Shown here in pieces: positions 1 through 10,931 of a stretch of 64,000 nucleotides of DNA. Positions within the stretch are counted from its first letter, which is position 1, and every line of letters begins with the position of its first letter. The stretch covers positions 35,105,330-35,169,329 of the forward strand of contig OZ038392.1 in the NCBI GenBank assembly GCA_964036045.1, in the 5' to 3' direction. The notes below the pieces were generated by a model, which saw nothing but the letters and a program-made list of their open reading frames with translations, was not told the DNA's origin and did not search any database. The DNA is from Eutreptiella sp. 'Long Island Sound 2002' (lineage: Eukaryota > Euglenozoa > Euglenophyceae > Eutreptiales > Eutreptiaceae). The position numbers were made by a program, and so were the translations under genes.

Positions 1-671
1 GGGGCGGCCAACGGCGCTTGCTGAACAATGTGCGTCGCGGCCAGGCCGCGTTGATTCCTGACTACAGTAGAGTATGCCAGAGCGATTCTAGAGGGTGACG
101 GCCGGGGTACGGCTTGTGTGTGATGCGGCTGCACCGCCTCCGTCCCTGAAAGTACGTTGTCGTATGCCAAAGTGCGTCTGGAGGGTGACGGCCATCGTTG
201 GTCCACGGCCAACGTACTTCCCAAGGCCCCGAGGCCCTTCGTACCTTCAAGGCTTCCGAGGACGCTTCCCGGGCGCCGCAAGACCCAGAAACCCAGCAAA
301 TTGGAAGAACAAATCGGCAAAAACGGCGAAAGTCGGCAGCCGATCGGGGGGGGGGGGGGGGGGCTGCACGAGGATACGTCTCCTCACATCCGTTGCTCCA
401 GGACCCACACAACTGAAGTACTAAACGGACACGGCGCAGTCCAGATCGATCAGGTACGCCCGCACAGACACGCGGCACGGCTGCCGGTACCAAGCGTCCC
501 CTTCAGGATCAGACCATCGGATGTCCTCACCTCATCCAACGCCTGCGGCGCACGCAAAACAACCGCTTTGCCCGCCAGTCAGGGCATTCAGACCGTACGG
601 GGCGCGCCCTTCCCTCGCACCCTTTGACCGACCGCGAAGCCGCACCGCACCCCCGTCGCATCATCGCACAC
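1..671. other. Left-edge stretch, no supported exon
   Basis: I find no convincing exon here. It lies downstream of the last visible exon of the IQANK1-like gene, so it should be intron or hold further 3' exons I could not recognise. A 32-bp sequence is duplicated (72-103 and 162-193, sharing GAGGGTGACGGCC) and there is a poly-G run near 349-363. Confidence 0.5.
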
Positions 672-857
672 CTCCGCCAACTTCCCCCGCCGGTCCTGCA
701 CGATCAGGTCCTCCAGTTCCGTCAGCAGGATCACTTGGCCGATGTTCATGGCGTCTTTGCCGGCGGCGGCCGCCTCCGCCTGCTTCAGGTCCTGCCGGCG
801 CATCAGCAGCAGCTCCTCCGTCTCCGCGGCCTTCTTCTTCGCCTCCGCCAGGACTGC
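672..857 (-). CDS. IQANK1: IQANK1-like protein, coiled-coil exon (most 3' exon visible)
   Basis: A 186-bp exon, 62 codons, phase 0 at both ends. It is bounded by an acceptor (CGCCCAG) and a GAG|GTGTGC donor. The peptide is a charged helix (starts AVLAEAKKKAAETEELLLM), then a block containing ILLTELEDLIVQDRRGKLAE. In animal IQANK1, as I recall the family, a coiled coil is followed by an 'ELxDVLxxD' stretch before the C-terminal domain, which agrees in order and spacing. The C-terminal domain must be encoded left of the window. The preceding exon (3101-3315) ends in phase 2 if its GTGTGC donor is used, so either a small exon was missed between them or another donor is used. Confidence 0.72.
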
Positions 858-3100
858 CTGGGCGTGTGGGCGTGGGCCGTGGACTTGGGGGACGGCATTT
901 GCGAAGAATGAAGGGGCCGTGCACACGGATTGGGCGGAGAAGTGGTGGGGACTGGGCGGGGGGGGTATTAGAAAGGGGGGGGGGGGGAAGGGGGGGTCTG
1001 GGACCCAAAAGTTTGTGTACCAAAAATGGCTCAACAGGATTTTCCCTCTTGTAAAGTTCATGTTTTCTCACGATGGTCACTTTTGGTCGTGGGTGGGCCG
1101 GTCCGGGGGGTTACCCCCCTCCTCCTACGGTCCTACGGTGTACGGCCATTCCAATACTTCCGGGGGGCAGGGTATGATGGCGGGGGTTGCAGTCATTCAG
1201 GACATCGTAAGTTCCTGTGGACCCCGTGCGATTACTCGCCGCCCCCCCCCGTAATCATTTGCCGTATTTTCGTTCTGCAGTGGTCATGTCCGATGATGTG
1301 TACGCGTCGTATGTCTCAGTGTCGGACGGCGATGGGGACGAATTTGAAGATTCACAGGACGTCGGCAAAACCTGCCGCTCAATGCGCGCATTTGCTGCGA
1401 ATACTCGTGGCCGTGTTTGTGAAGAAGGAGGACAATTCAGGAGAATTGCGCTTCTCGTCCACTGCCCAACGTACTGCCCTCTGGCCTTTGTCCAGGTGCC
1501 CTGCAATGCTTCTGGGCAATGTGCTTCTCCCCGGACCCTCTGCCAATATGCGTCTCCCCCTTCCGTATCCTTCGGGGCGCGGGGTGAGGGCTGCGCGTGA
1601 GTGTGATTCACGATCCCAACGCTCCGCAGCGTGAGATTGGGGGTCTAAGGGGGCCGGGCCGGGCCGGGCACCGCCGGTGTCTCATCGGGGCAGGGGGGGG
1701 GGGGGGCAGGGGGGGTCTGGGAAACCCCAACGTGTTTCCCTCAAATGACCGGGGCGTTCGCAGTGTGTTGATTGCACTTTGAGGGCGTGCTGTGTGGGGG
1801 ACGGGGAGTGAAACATTTTCTTGGGCGTTTGGTTGCGGCGCTTGCAGCGCCATGCCGTTGGGCTGCGGACGCCCCGCACGTGAGGAATGGCACTAGCGGG
1901 TGTCCAAGCATTCCGAGAGGCATCACATAGACTACCAGCCCCAAGTTTGCCCCATTTTTAGCCATGAAAACTGAAGAAGGCACAGGAGGAACTGCAAGTG
2001 TCCAACAGGGCAGCAGGTGACTGCTCAGGGCTTTGCAAGCTTTTGGCTGGATCAAGTGTCGAAAGAAAAGGCTTGGGGAGTGATCCGGTTGGATTTTGAG
2101 GGCGTTGGCAATGGACCCTCGTTGCCCCAGGAGGTGAGGGGGGCTCTGTCGACACCTCCCCGCCCCAAGGAACACATGCACACACCATTGATCGGGCGCC
2201 GTCCGTCAATGGTGCCCCGTGGCTACTAATTGCGCTGACATGTCTTTCTCCCTCTGAACGACAGAGCGCCTCCAGAGCTACATGGCCCAGCGGCTCCCCC
2301 GTCCAATCAGCAGCTCTTGTCGGGCGGACTTCTGTTCCGCATTTGTGGAGGCACGTCTTTTTGGGGTGTGCGCTCCCGGCACTACCGCGGAATGTAGGGA
2401 CTGATGCTGTGCACTCAGCGTGCAAACAGGTCAGTGCACGTTCCACGTTGGTCTGAATGGCAGAGATTTCACCGCAGCCCCCTCCCCGTTTTGAACAACA
2501 AAAATGTTCCATGGGGGGCTTTGACATATCTTGACAGAAATTGGTTGAACAATGGGGTGTGAAAATTTTTGTCTGGGAGGGGGGTACCATCACACCTCAG
2601 ATCCTTGCAGCTGGGGGGGGGGGGGTACCCTCGTACACGGGGGAGGTGGGGATTAAATGCGCTGAGGTGTAACACCCCCCCCCCAAATTAGCCACTCGGA
2701 TCAAGTCCTGTGGCTTCGGTGGAGGAAATGACATAGCAGCAAAATGTACAGTGATTTCCCCTCTTTCACATAGGCCATGGCCAGCCCTACGCAGGGCTGG
2801 AGGCTGCGAACAATGTCCTTTGGCATCCTACCGCAGGTGTCCCGCCACGACACGGACGAAAGGACGGATATCTTGTACGCGCCGTGTGGACCGCCATGCG
2901 TGTTCCTCTGCTCTCGTCCCACTTCAGGCTCCTGCCCATCATTGTCGGTTGCACAGTCTTTCTCGGTTCTGACGCCGTCTGTTTCCCTCGACCCCAGCCA
3001 CTTGCCTGCCGCCGCCTGCAACGGTGCCTAGTAGTCCCCCACCATCATAACGCCATCTTGTCCCCAGTTCACAAAACGGACGGACCGGACGCGTGCACAC
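858..3100. other. Intron region of the IQANK1-like gene
   Basis: No supported coding exon. It holds poly-G runs (about 967-985, 1690-1706, 2616-2627), a GGGCC-rich patch near 1655-1670 and an inverted repeat CCAGCCCT-ACGC-AGGGCTGG at about 2781-2800. A short minus-strand open stretch near 2700-2880 could hide a small exon, but I see no family match. Confidence 0.45.
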
Positions 3101-3315
3101 GCATGCGCTTTGGAGACGACCTCCGCACGCTTGAACTCCGCCTCTGCCTTGGGCACGAGGGACGGGTCTTTGTACCCGTCCTGCCCGTCTTGACCCGCGT
3201 ACACGTCCAACGCCTCCTCCCACTCCGCCCGGGACTTGAACGCAGCCTGCAACGCGTCCACGTTCTGTTGGTGCCGCTTTTCCAGTTCGCTGAGCTCATC
3301 CCCCAGCGATTGTAT
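3101..3315 (-). CDS. IQANK1: IQANK1-like protein, central coiled-coil exon
   Basis: This exon starts after a clear acceptor (TTTTCGCAG) in phase 0, matching the phase-0 end of the 6289-6474 exon. It opens with IQSLGDELSELEKRHQQNVD, a heptad-like coiled coil, and continues through AEWEEALDVYAGQDGQDGY to PKAEAEFKRAEVVSKAHA. A GTGTGC donor at 3095-3100 gives a phase-2 end. An alternative GTCGTC donor a few codons earlier would give phase 0 and join directly to the 672-857 exon. The 3' boundary is therefore the uncertain one. Confidence 0.7.
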
Positions 3316-4046
3316 CTGCGAAAAGGAGTCGGAGGTGGTGAGGCTACGCAGAGGACAGCACGACGGTACTGACCGAAAAACGGGAATGCCGGTGCACGCC
3401 TACCGACCACAGAAACACCCCAGATTGGCCGTCGGTGGATCAACAACGACGTCGGCTCAATGCCAAGTGCCATCGTTCCCTCAGCGCCATCGGACCAACG
3501 GCCGCCGGCGGTCGACTCCCGACGCCCGTCATTCGACATCAGCCGCAGTGGGTCTACCACCGGGTCGTCCATCAGACACCATCGGTGGCTCACCACCCGA
3601 CGGACAACTGCCACCCACGGCGGTCCGTGGCGGCGGTCTCAAGGGAGGCTCGATTGTTGCGTTGGGCGTGGGCCCGCCGTAGCCCCAACGCGTGCGTCTC
3701 AAGGCACGGAGGCCCCGGAGAGGCTGCTGCACAGTAGCCCCCGGATGCCCCGACGGGCTGCCCTTTCGGAGCGGGCCACGCTGCGGTACGAAGGGATGCC
3801 CTCTTCCATGTTCGTGGCTGCTTTTGTGTCATGTTTGTCCACTGAACGCACGGGGGGGGGGGGGGGGCTCCCGGCTCAAATGGCTGACGCCCACCCCATG
3901 TCATGGGCCGTTGCAGAGGGGGTGGGGGGTGGGGGGGTGCCACAATGGCCAAGAAGCTCAGCAAGTGGGCCCATCGGCACTTTTCAGCGGAAAATTGTGT
4001 GTCTAGTGTTCGTCCACCGGCGGTGGCGGAAAACGGTTTTGGGAGG

Positions 4047-4127
4047 TCAGAGCGGGACCGTCATCCCTCTGCTCACAAGTGATGCCTCAGCCCCTTGACG
4101 TCCCTCCCACGCCGGCGCCGGCGACAC
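4047..4127 (+). repeat. Dispersed coding-relic repeat, copy 1
   Basis: About 80 bp matching 53419-53499 in the opposite orientation at roughly 80% by eye. Both copies keep the same reading frame, with SGTVIPLLTSDASAP here and SGTVVPMLTSAASAPW in the other, followed by a shared CGTCCCTCCCACGCC block. The protein-level similarity suggests a relic of a repeated gene, probably transposon-borne, of unknown function. It is antisense within the IQANK1-like intron. Confidence 0.55.
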
Positions 4128-4462
4128 GAAGTCTTTCCCGAGACAGTCTTGGGGGGGTGGGGGGGGGGGCTCGCTTTGGGGGATTCAGCTCAAAAACCAA
4201 CGAAGAGGGGCTGAGAGTGACGACCACCGCGCATCAACAAGGGCCACGAGGCACGAAACCTTCAAGCGGAGGTTTCCCCGGACGGGGCCTCCCCATCCCC
4301 CCCCCCCCTCCCCCAAAGCCGTCAACGCCCCTGTGCGGACCTCTTGGGATCACCAGACTTCTGCACTAGGGCACTCTTCACTGCAGGTAGGCCCTGCGGC
4401 GCTTGACACACGTCGATTGATACGAGGCATGCCCCCGCCCCCCCCCGTGCTCGCTGGCACGT

Positions 4463-4533
4463 GAGTGGGTGGGTGGGTGGGTGGGTGGGTTCGTGAGGTC
4501 GAACAGCCCCCCGCCCCCCCCCCCCCCCCCCCC
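4463..4533. repeat. (GGGT)n tract followed by a 20-nt C run
   Basis: About six GGGT units at 4467-4490 meet the simple G-quadruplex pattern on the plus strand. They are followed by a C run at 4514-4533, which is G-rich on the minus strand, so both strands carry quadruplex-prone sequence within 70 bp. Confidence 0.8.
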
Positions 4534-6288
4534 GTGGGTAGGACACCTCCGGGGCCTGGGTTTTCCAAACTTCTGCTTCGGTGGGTTTGCCAGCGCGCAC
4601 ACACACACACCCGTGGCTAAGCAAAACCCTGGTTTCCACCGCTTCACTGCCAAAGACTGATGCGGCCGTCCTCTGCCCGATGACGGACATTGCCCTTCTT
4701 TTCGGTCAGAAAAAGGGCTTTCTAACCAAAAAATGCTCACCGTTGAGGCTTGGCTGTGCCTTTCACATTCCCCCCCCCTCCAATTCTTCATGTGAACAAG
4801 TGCCAAAGGGGTGCTCTATGGCCACAAATCTGAAACCAAGCGGGACCAGTTTGGTCCCAAAACGGTGTCCCACCCAACCACCTGTGCAACGCACAAGACA
4901 CGAGCATTGCACAGGGTTTGAAGGGATTAAGGGGTACCCTGGACCCCCGCATACGCCTGATCCCCCCCGGGGGGGGGGGGGGGTCCCGGAGCCCCACCCA
5001 CGCAGAATTCTGAAACCCCCCCAGGCAGCTGCCCCCGCAGGGTAGGCCGCACACAAAGCAACACCCTGGTGGAAAAATGTCACTTTAGCAACAGATTTTA
5101 TGTGCACTATGGAAGTGCTCAAGCGAGATGGCCACATTCGGAATGGGGGGTGGGGGCGGGGGCAGGGGCGGGCGAAGCGCCATGACGACAATATCAAAAA
5201 CCGACCACCACAGACCCCCACCACCACTAGTGGGTGGTGTCACCACACTATGACCACCGTCAGGTAGTGTATCATGGAGAGGGTCTATACAAAAGACACC
5301 CAACTCGACGCCAGACCCAAGATCCGAGACGGCTGCCCCAGAGAGTATCCGGGCGAGACGGCAACTCGGATGCCACACCAATCCAGTGGACCGTAGCCTC
5401 GTGCACCGGGGCGGAAGGCGGAGACGATTGCGCCGAACACTGCACTACCAAGGTGGAGCAAGACACCAGGAATGATTGATCAGAGACACTGTTCTTGTGG
5501 GAAAGCAGATAAATTGATGTCGGAATGAGTGTGACACTCAAAAGGGGAAACAAGGCGGTGGTCATCTTAACGGAAATGCAGTGCGAAAGGAAGTGCGGGC
5601 TGGTTTTGGCTGACTTAATCTTTGGAGCCGAAATCCATACAGGGGGGAGGGGGGGGGGATTCGGCAGCCCCAAATTTTGGTGCCTTGTGTACAGTTGCGG
5701 GAACCACCGTGAGGTACACAGCGGATACACAAAAAAAATTTGGGGTACACACTAGCATAAAGACTGATCCTGACATACAATACACGCCCACCAGTCCCTC
5801 CCTACAGAAGAAAAATGCTAGTTGCCGGCCCGGGAGCGAGGAACGCCCCGGATTGCGCAAAATTTTTTCGGGGGAGAACGTCCGCACCAATCTGAAAAAC
5901 GAAATTCCCCCCCCCGAAATTTTCCCCTGTCAAAATACCACCGCCACCCCCCCTGTGCCCAATGGAGCACTAAGTCCCAGGCTCGATGCGGATGTTGTGC
6001 TGTGATTGTGTTTTGGAAATGGTTTTGGAGGATTCACGTGTGAAGTAGACTCCGTTGACATTTTCTTCTTCAGCAATGCCCGCCGGGTTCGCATGCACGT
6101 ATTGAATGTGATACGGATGGAAAATGTGACCCCTGTGTTGGTGGCGTATGTAGTGGCGTCAGCTCCAGCCCGCACCCCATTTTCTAAAGACTGGGGCATC
6201 CAACACAATGCCTTTTGGCGATTGTCAGGGACCTCGAAAGCAGGATCTCCGGGGTCTCGCATCACCTGCCCGCTGGTTCATTGCACAC

Positions 6289-6474
6289 CTTCGCCTCCAC
6301 TTGGGCCTGCTTGGCCAAGAACTTCTCATGATTCGCCTTGGCCCTGACAGTGAGGAGCTCTTCCGTGACCTTGGTGTCCCATTCCGTCAAAATCTTCTTC
6401 GTGGACTTCGCCGTCACATCCCCAATGCGCACCATCCGCGGGTCGGAGGCGTTTTGCAGCAGCAGCTCTACAAC
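6289..6474 (-). CDS. IQANK1: IQANK1-like protein, ankyrin-end/linker exon
   Basis: A 186-bp exon, phase 0 on both sides, between acceptor CAATCCGCAG and donor AAG|GTGTGC. It begins VVELLLQNASDPRM, which completes the ankyrin repeat cut at the end of the 13888-14217 exon: the junction reads NEHDE|VVELLLQNASDPRM. It continues with IGDVTAKSTKKILTEWDTKV and a basic helical region ending KQAQVEAK. The family, as I recall it, has the same order: ankyrin ending 'GADPR', a 'TP..VA' link, a short 'W(D)' helix and a coiled coil. The perfect domain and phase continuity is the main evidence for one gene spanning 14.2 to 0.7 kb. Confidence 0.85.
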
Positions 6475-6870
6475 CTGCGGATTGTGGGGGGTTTGAACAA
6501 TTGGAGGGAAATGGCGGCTCTCTGGAGCAACAGGGGCCCTGAGGGCACCAGATGGGAGCCGTGTCAACCTGCTGCGGTTGGAAAGTGCCTCTGGACACTT
6601 TACTGGTGGCTGTTGGAGGTTGGCCAACGGCGGTTGATGCCTCAACTGACAGTTATTGCCCGGAATCGCAAGCTGGCGACTGACCGGGGGGGGGGGGAGT
6701 TTGTCAGAACTGCAAGGGGCAAAACGTGTCAGAAAAGGGGTCCTGCACTGCTGATTGCGCACCACCACCATCCCGAGACATCCCGAGGGGAATCAGCCAA
6801 CAAAAAGGCACCACGTTGAGGAGAGTGAACCCTCGACCAAGCACCAACGGTCCCCAAGACAATTTTGGCT

Positions 6871-6945
6871 CGCTGCGGCATGCTGTGGCATGCTGCGGCA
6901 TGCTGCGGCACGCTGCGGCATGCTGCGGCATGCTGCGGCATGCTT
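6871..6945. repeat. GCATGC decamer array 1
   Basis: Seven or so near-perfect copies of a 10-bp unit, TGCGGCATGC, with single-base variants (TGTGGCATGC, TGCGGCACGC). Each unit includes the palindrome GCATGC. The array is preceded by AATTTTGGCTCGC and ends GCATGCTTCAA; the 7231-7255 array has the same flanks. Confidence 0.85.
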
Positions 6946-7065
6946 CAAGCTGTTGGTCAAGGGTACCTCCTGTGATCCCTCGGTTGTTTGAGTATCCTCA
7001 GGACTTGACATGTCAAAACAACACCAAAAAAGCGAAGATCTGTGCAACAATAGAGAGGAACTGAC

Positions 7066-7148
7066 AGGCAAAAAATTGCCCTTTCCGGGAATGGAACCCA
7101 CAACCCTCCAAACTGGGGCCTGGTACATAGACCACTGAGCTACCACTC
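7066..7148 (-). ncRNA. tRNA-like / SINE-head-like sequence
   Basis: On the minus strand there is an A-box match (TAGCTCAGTGG) followed about 35 nt later by a B-box match (GGTTCCATTCC), the two internal Pol III promoter elements of tRNA genes. The acceptor stem does not pair and the anticodon arm is imperfect, so I do not call a functional tRNA. It may be a tRNA-derived SINE head or a tRNA pseudogene. It lies between the two GCATGC arrays that share flanking sequence. Confidence 0.4.
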
Positions 7149-7230
7149 AGTTCTGAGATGCTTGTGCAACAAAGGGTTCAGAGGTTTGACATGTTATGAA
7201 AAAAAAGTCCGCCATGTGAAAATTTTGGCT

Positions 7231-7312
7231 CGCTGCGGCATGCTGCGGCATGCTTCAAAACCCCCACCAACAGCTCCCAGAATCTGGCGCTGCGGCATGC
7301 TGCGGCATGCTG
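7231..7312. repeat. GCATGC decamer arrays 2 and 3
   Basis: Two more short arrays of the TGCGGCATGC unit (7231-7255 and about 7290-7312), separated by 35 bp of unrelated sequence. The first repeats the flanks seen at 6859-6950. Confidence 0.8.
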
Positions 7313-7647
7313 CTGCCGTTGGTGCTTGCCCTCAACCCCACGCGCAGCACCGCCCATACGAGAGACTGCAACGCATGTCAGGTCAGCGGTGGGGTCTGAC
7401 AGCCAAAGCATTGAGCACGCATCTGGTCCGGCAACAGTGGGTGCCTTTCCAGTGCAGCAGGAGGAGACAAGAACATGTGTAGTCTCCCGGGCGCCTGGTG
7501 AGTAACAGAGGATGGCACATGGCAGACCTGCATCTGTAGCACAAATGGTTTTCCCGGAGGTTCCGCAGGGTAGTGCAAAGGGAGTGTGCAGCAACATGCA
7601 GCAAACTGCCGCGCTCTCTCTCCCTCACCTCTCCCCCCCCCCCCCGC

Positions 7648-7965
7648 ATCAGATGGTACCCGGTGAAAGAGAGTGTGATTTTAGACACCCGGCGACTGGG
7701 GCACTACGTGCGGGCCATCAAGCTGTGCTCCACAGTGAAGAGATTCAAGGAGGCTTTACAGAAGGTCACAACAGTGGCTATGAGGAGAGGCTACGGGATG
7801 AGGGAACAGAAAAGGACATGGGGCAAATTCCTAAAACAGCAGTGGCGGGCGCAGGAGGTGGAGGAAGGAGCAGCGCCGCGAACTGCGGAGGAGCGGAGCG
7901 AGGAAGGAAACGGAGAAGGAGAAAGAAAGGAAGGGAACGAGAACCACAACAATCAGGAACTATAA
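7648..7965 (+). pseudogene. Possible retroelement reverse-transcriptase C-terminal fragment
   Basis: An open stretch reading RLGHYVRAIKLCSTVKRF then KEALQKVTTVAMRRGYGMRE and GKFLKQQWRAQEV. The 'RL..xC+ ...F...L......RGY' spacing resembles the thumb/C-terminal region of some protist retroelement reverse transcriptases. No catalytic YxDD box is visible upstream and the frame runs into purine-rich sequence, so if genuine it is a fragment. This call rests on a pattern only. Confidence 0.25.
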
Positions 7966-9429
7966 GGGAAAGAAGGGACACATCAAGCGGCAAGAGACAC
8001 AGAAGAGGGGGAAAGACCATCACCAACACACAAGGGGGACTGACAAGAAAGAGAGGAAGTGGAAGAGGGAGAAGGGAAGCCTCACACATTTCAAAGGGGA
8101 AGGGGAACAGAGGAGGTCGAAGGAGTGAGCACAATAGGGGAATCACCCGCATAGGAGCCCGTGGAGGACCGCAGTCAAACGGAGCAAGACAGGCCGAGGG
8201 AACAAGGGAACGAAAACAGAGACCGGAACACACCTAGAAGCGTAGGTGGAAATGGGGGCAAGCAGGTCAAGGGAAGTTGGAGGAGTATTGCTAGCTCCCA
8301 AGGAAGAAGGAAGATGGAGGAGGACAAAAACGAGTAGAGCGGTTGCCAGCAAAAAAAGAAACGACATAAAGGAGGCGATCGGAAACAAGGGAAGAACTCC
8401 AAGAGGAGGGTATAGTAGAAATTCAAGAGGACTTCCTACGTCGGTGGACCAAGCGGGTCACCGCCCCCGCATCAGACGGGAATGAAACCATGGAGTTGTA
8501 GCAAGGGGACAAAACGGCCACGGGAGAAAAAGTGGAGGGACTCATGATCGCCCCACATGAACTATAGACCAAAATAGAGTGTGTGGTGGGAGAGTGGGAA
8601 CTGGAGGAGGCGATGAAGTGGCGAAGGGGCATGGGAGGTTGGTGGTTGGGATGGATACATAAACACCCAAATCACTTGCTAGTGCTGTCGACGCAAGACG
8701 TTTGCGCCACAAACGCATTGGGGATACACCTCAGGTCCATCCTACTAGAGGGAAGGGCACATGTAGCCATGGTCCACAACTGGGTCAACATGAGGGGGTT
8801 GGGGAGTGGCCAGCGCCCCGAAAGCTTATAAACTTACCCAAGAGGGACAAGAGGCAGCCTTGAGGTGTGCAGCAAGGGCACGGAGGGCACCCGGTGTCCC
8901 CCATGACTACCACACACACTAGGAGGGAGTGTGGGAGGATAACCAGCCACATGACACACCAACAGTTTTCTTGTTCCCCACTCTCTCCTTCCATGTGCTA
9001 GATGCAGAGTTTCTGCTCTACCCTCAAGTTTTGGTCCTTTTCCCTGTGCCTTCCCCTCTCCCATGCTTTAAAGCTCCACTTTGTTGTATCCACCACTTAT
9101 TGTGTCCTATTGCCCAGCCCTTGGCCTCGTTTTGCGGTAACTATGATCTTGATTTCCGGTTGTTCCCTTGTTATCGGTGTCGAAGAGGCAACGGAGGAAC
9201 CAGAAGGCATGGCGGCGGAGCAAGCACACAGGGGAACAGTGGGAGAGGAGAGGAGAGAAGGAGGAGAGGAGGGGAGGGGGGCCCACACAAAGGACGGGGA
9301 ACCAACAGACGGAGCAGGGTCTAGAACAAAAGACGGATACACTATCAACAAGGACGGCCTCAACCGTGGAACATGAGCACTATTCTCCGAAAAGGGGGGG
9401 GAAGACAACTAGGGAAGGACCCAAGCTTG

Positions 9430-9482
9430 CGTGTGGTTGTGCAACGGGCCATTATGCGTGTGGTTGTGCAACGGGCCATTAT
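9430..9482. repeat. 26-bp tandem duplication
   Basis: Two adjacent copies of a 26-bp unit beginning CGTGTGGTTGTGCAACGGGC, identical by eye. Confidence 0.85.
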
Positions 9483-10733
9483 GGAGGGGGCAAGGTGCGG
9501 TCCACTGTGGCAAGGGACATTGGATCCATCTGCAGTGTGTGGGGTACATGGCAGATAAGGGTTGGAAGGTGCTCAAAGGAAATAAAGAGTTCTAGTGTAA
9601 GTGCAAGAAAGCACAAGAGTACCAAAATGACTAGAGGAGCCAGAAAAGGAAAGACTACGGCGATGTCAGGTGAAGACCACAGACAAGCGTGGAAAGGGGG
9701 TAAAAGAACAACAACGAGACAAGAGCACAACCACTAATGATGACATAGAAGGAGAAGTGCAAGCTCCGAGAGAACAAGGTGGAGGAGGCCCACAGAGGAT
9801 AAGGGAAGCGACTAGGGAGAAAAGAGGAGCCTCAAAGAGGAAGGAACACGAAAGCGAAAAGCAATAGAGGAATGCGGGCGCAATAGCAAGGAAAACTACC
9901 GTAGCCACATGATCACGGGGCATAGGGGTGGAACTAGAGGTGTGCAAGGGGGTGCAATTGGTGGGAATGAAACAGGGAGACTTAGAGGCGTGCAATGGAA
10001 TATTTGAAGAAATGGTGGTGGGGGGGGGGGGCTGGATACTCCTGGTGGGGGGAGTGAGGAGAATACGGGTGGACATCCGAAAGCTATGAGAACGGATGTG
10101 GTGGTTGAGCCAGTAGAAGTCCTACCAGCGGACTTTGCACAGGTCGGTCTGCATGCCCAATAAGGGATGAGACCTAGGGCTACAAGAAGATGGTACTCAA
10201 ACACCATCTAGACAAAATCAAGAACAACCACGCGAAGGCAACGGAGTTGTCAAGGCGTTGAACACGTTGTATCAGAACTGCAAGGGTAACATGGCACAGA
10301 TAGGGCAGGGAGGGGGAAACCAACCTGCCCCACAACCATACCACACAAACTTTCAGTTCAACCCTACGTACTACACATTGAATTTTTGCGGGTAGAATGA
10401 GCCATGCAGAGAGACCCCGCAGCAGGCCTAGCAGCACAGCAAGGAGGAGGATAGTAGGGACCAAGAGTCGGAACACACGTGGAGTTCGTGGCTGTGGGGA
10501 ACAAGGAAAAGTCGACAGGCGGAACCACAGCCAACACAAGCGCCCCCACCCCAAAGATGCAACACAAACACAACTAGACCACTTACCTTTGGGGAGAAAT
10601 TTAGGAGATGCACAGCAGACTTGCTTAGGCGGAGACCGGATTCTGAAGGAAAAGAGGAGAAGGGGTGGACTACCCAAATGGAGGAAGACGGATGTACCTC
10701 ATGGGACGGTCTACCTAGTGCAGGTAGTGGCAG

Positions 10734-10752
10734 TGTGTGTGTGTGTGTGTGT
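10734..10752. repeat. GT microsatellite
   Basis: About nine uninterrupted GT dinucleotides. Confidence 0.9.
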
Positions 10753-10883
10753 GGGTACCGGAGGAAAGGGTATGGGCAACGGAAATGTTTATCGTGGGAG
10801 AGGGGATACACTTCATTGTAGACGACCCAGTGAGACTCATGGCACACCCAAACCGCGCAAACACCATAGCGGCTGAACTGGGA

Positions 10884-10931
10884 ATGAGAATGTATGGACA
10901 TTAACACATGAGAACGTATGGACATTAACAC
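10884..10931. repeat. 24-bp tandem duplication
   Basis: Two adjacent units of ATGAGAAYGTATGGACATTA plus four bases, differing at one C/T position. Confidence 0.85.

Larger units (their letters stand above)
3316..6288. other. Intron region of the IQANK1-like gene
   Basis: About 3 kb without a supported exon of this gene. It carries a plus-strand relic of a dispersed coding repeat (4047-4127), a (GGGT)n tract, several poly-C/poly-G runs (3851-3866, 4149-4168, 4514-4533, 4969-4982, 5641-5658) and no recognisable complete mobile element. Confidence 0.5.

Noticed and set aside
7066-7148. A functional tRNA gene
   Set aside because: A and B boxes are present, but the acceptor stem does not pair and the anticodon arm is weak. 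Listed only as tRNA-like.
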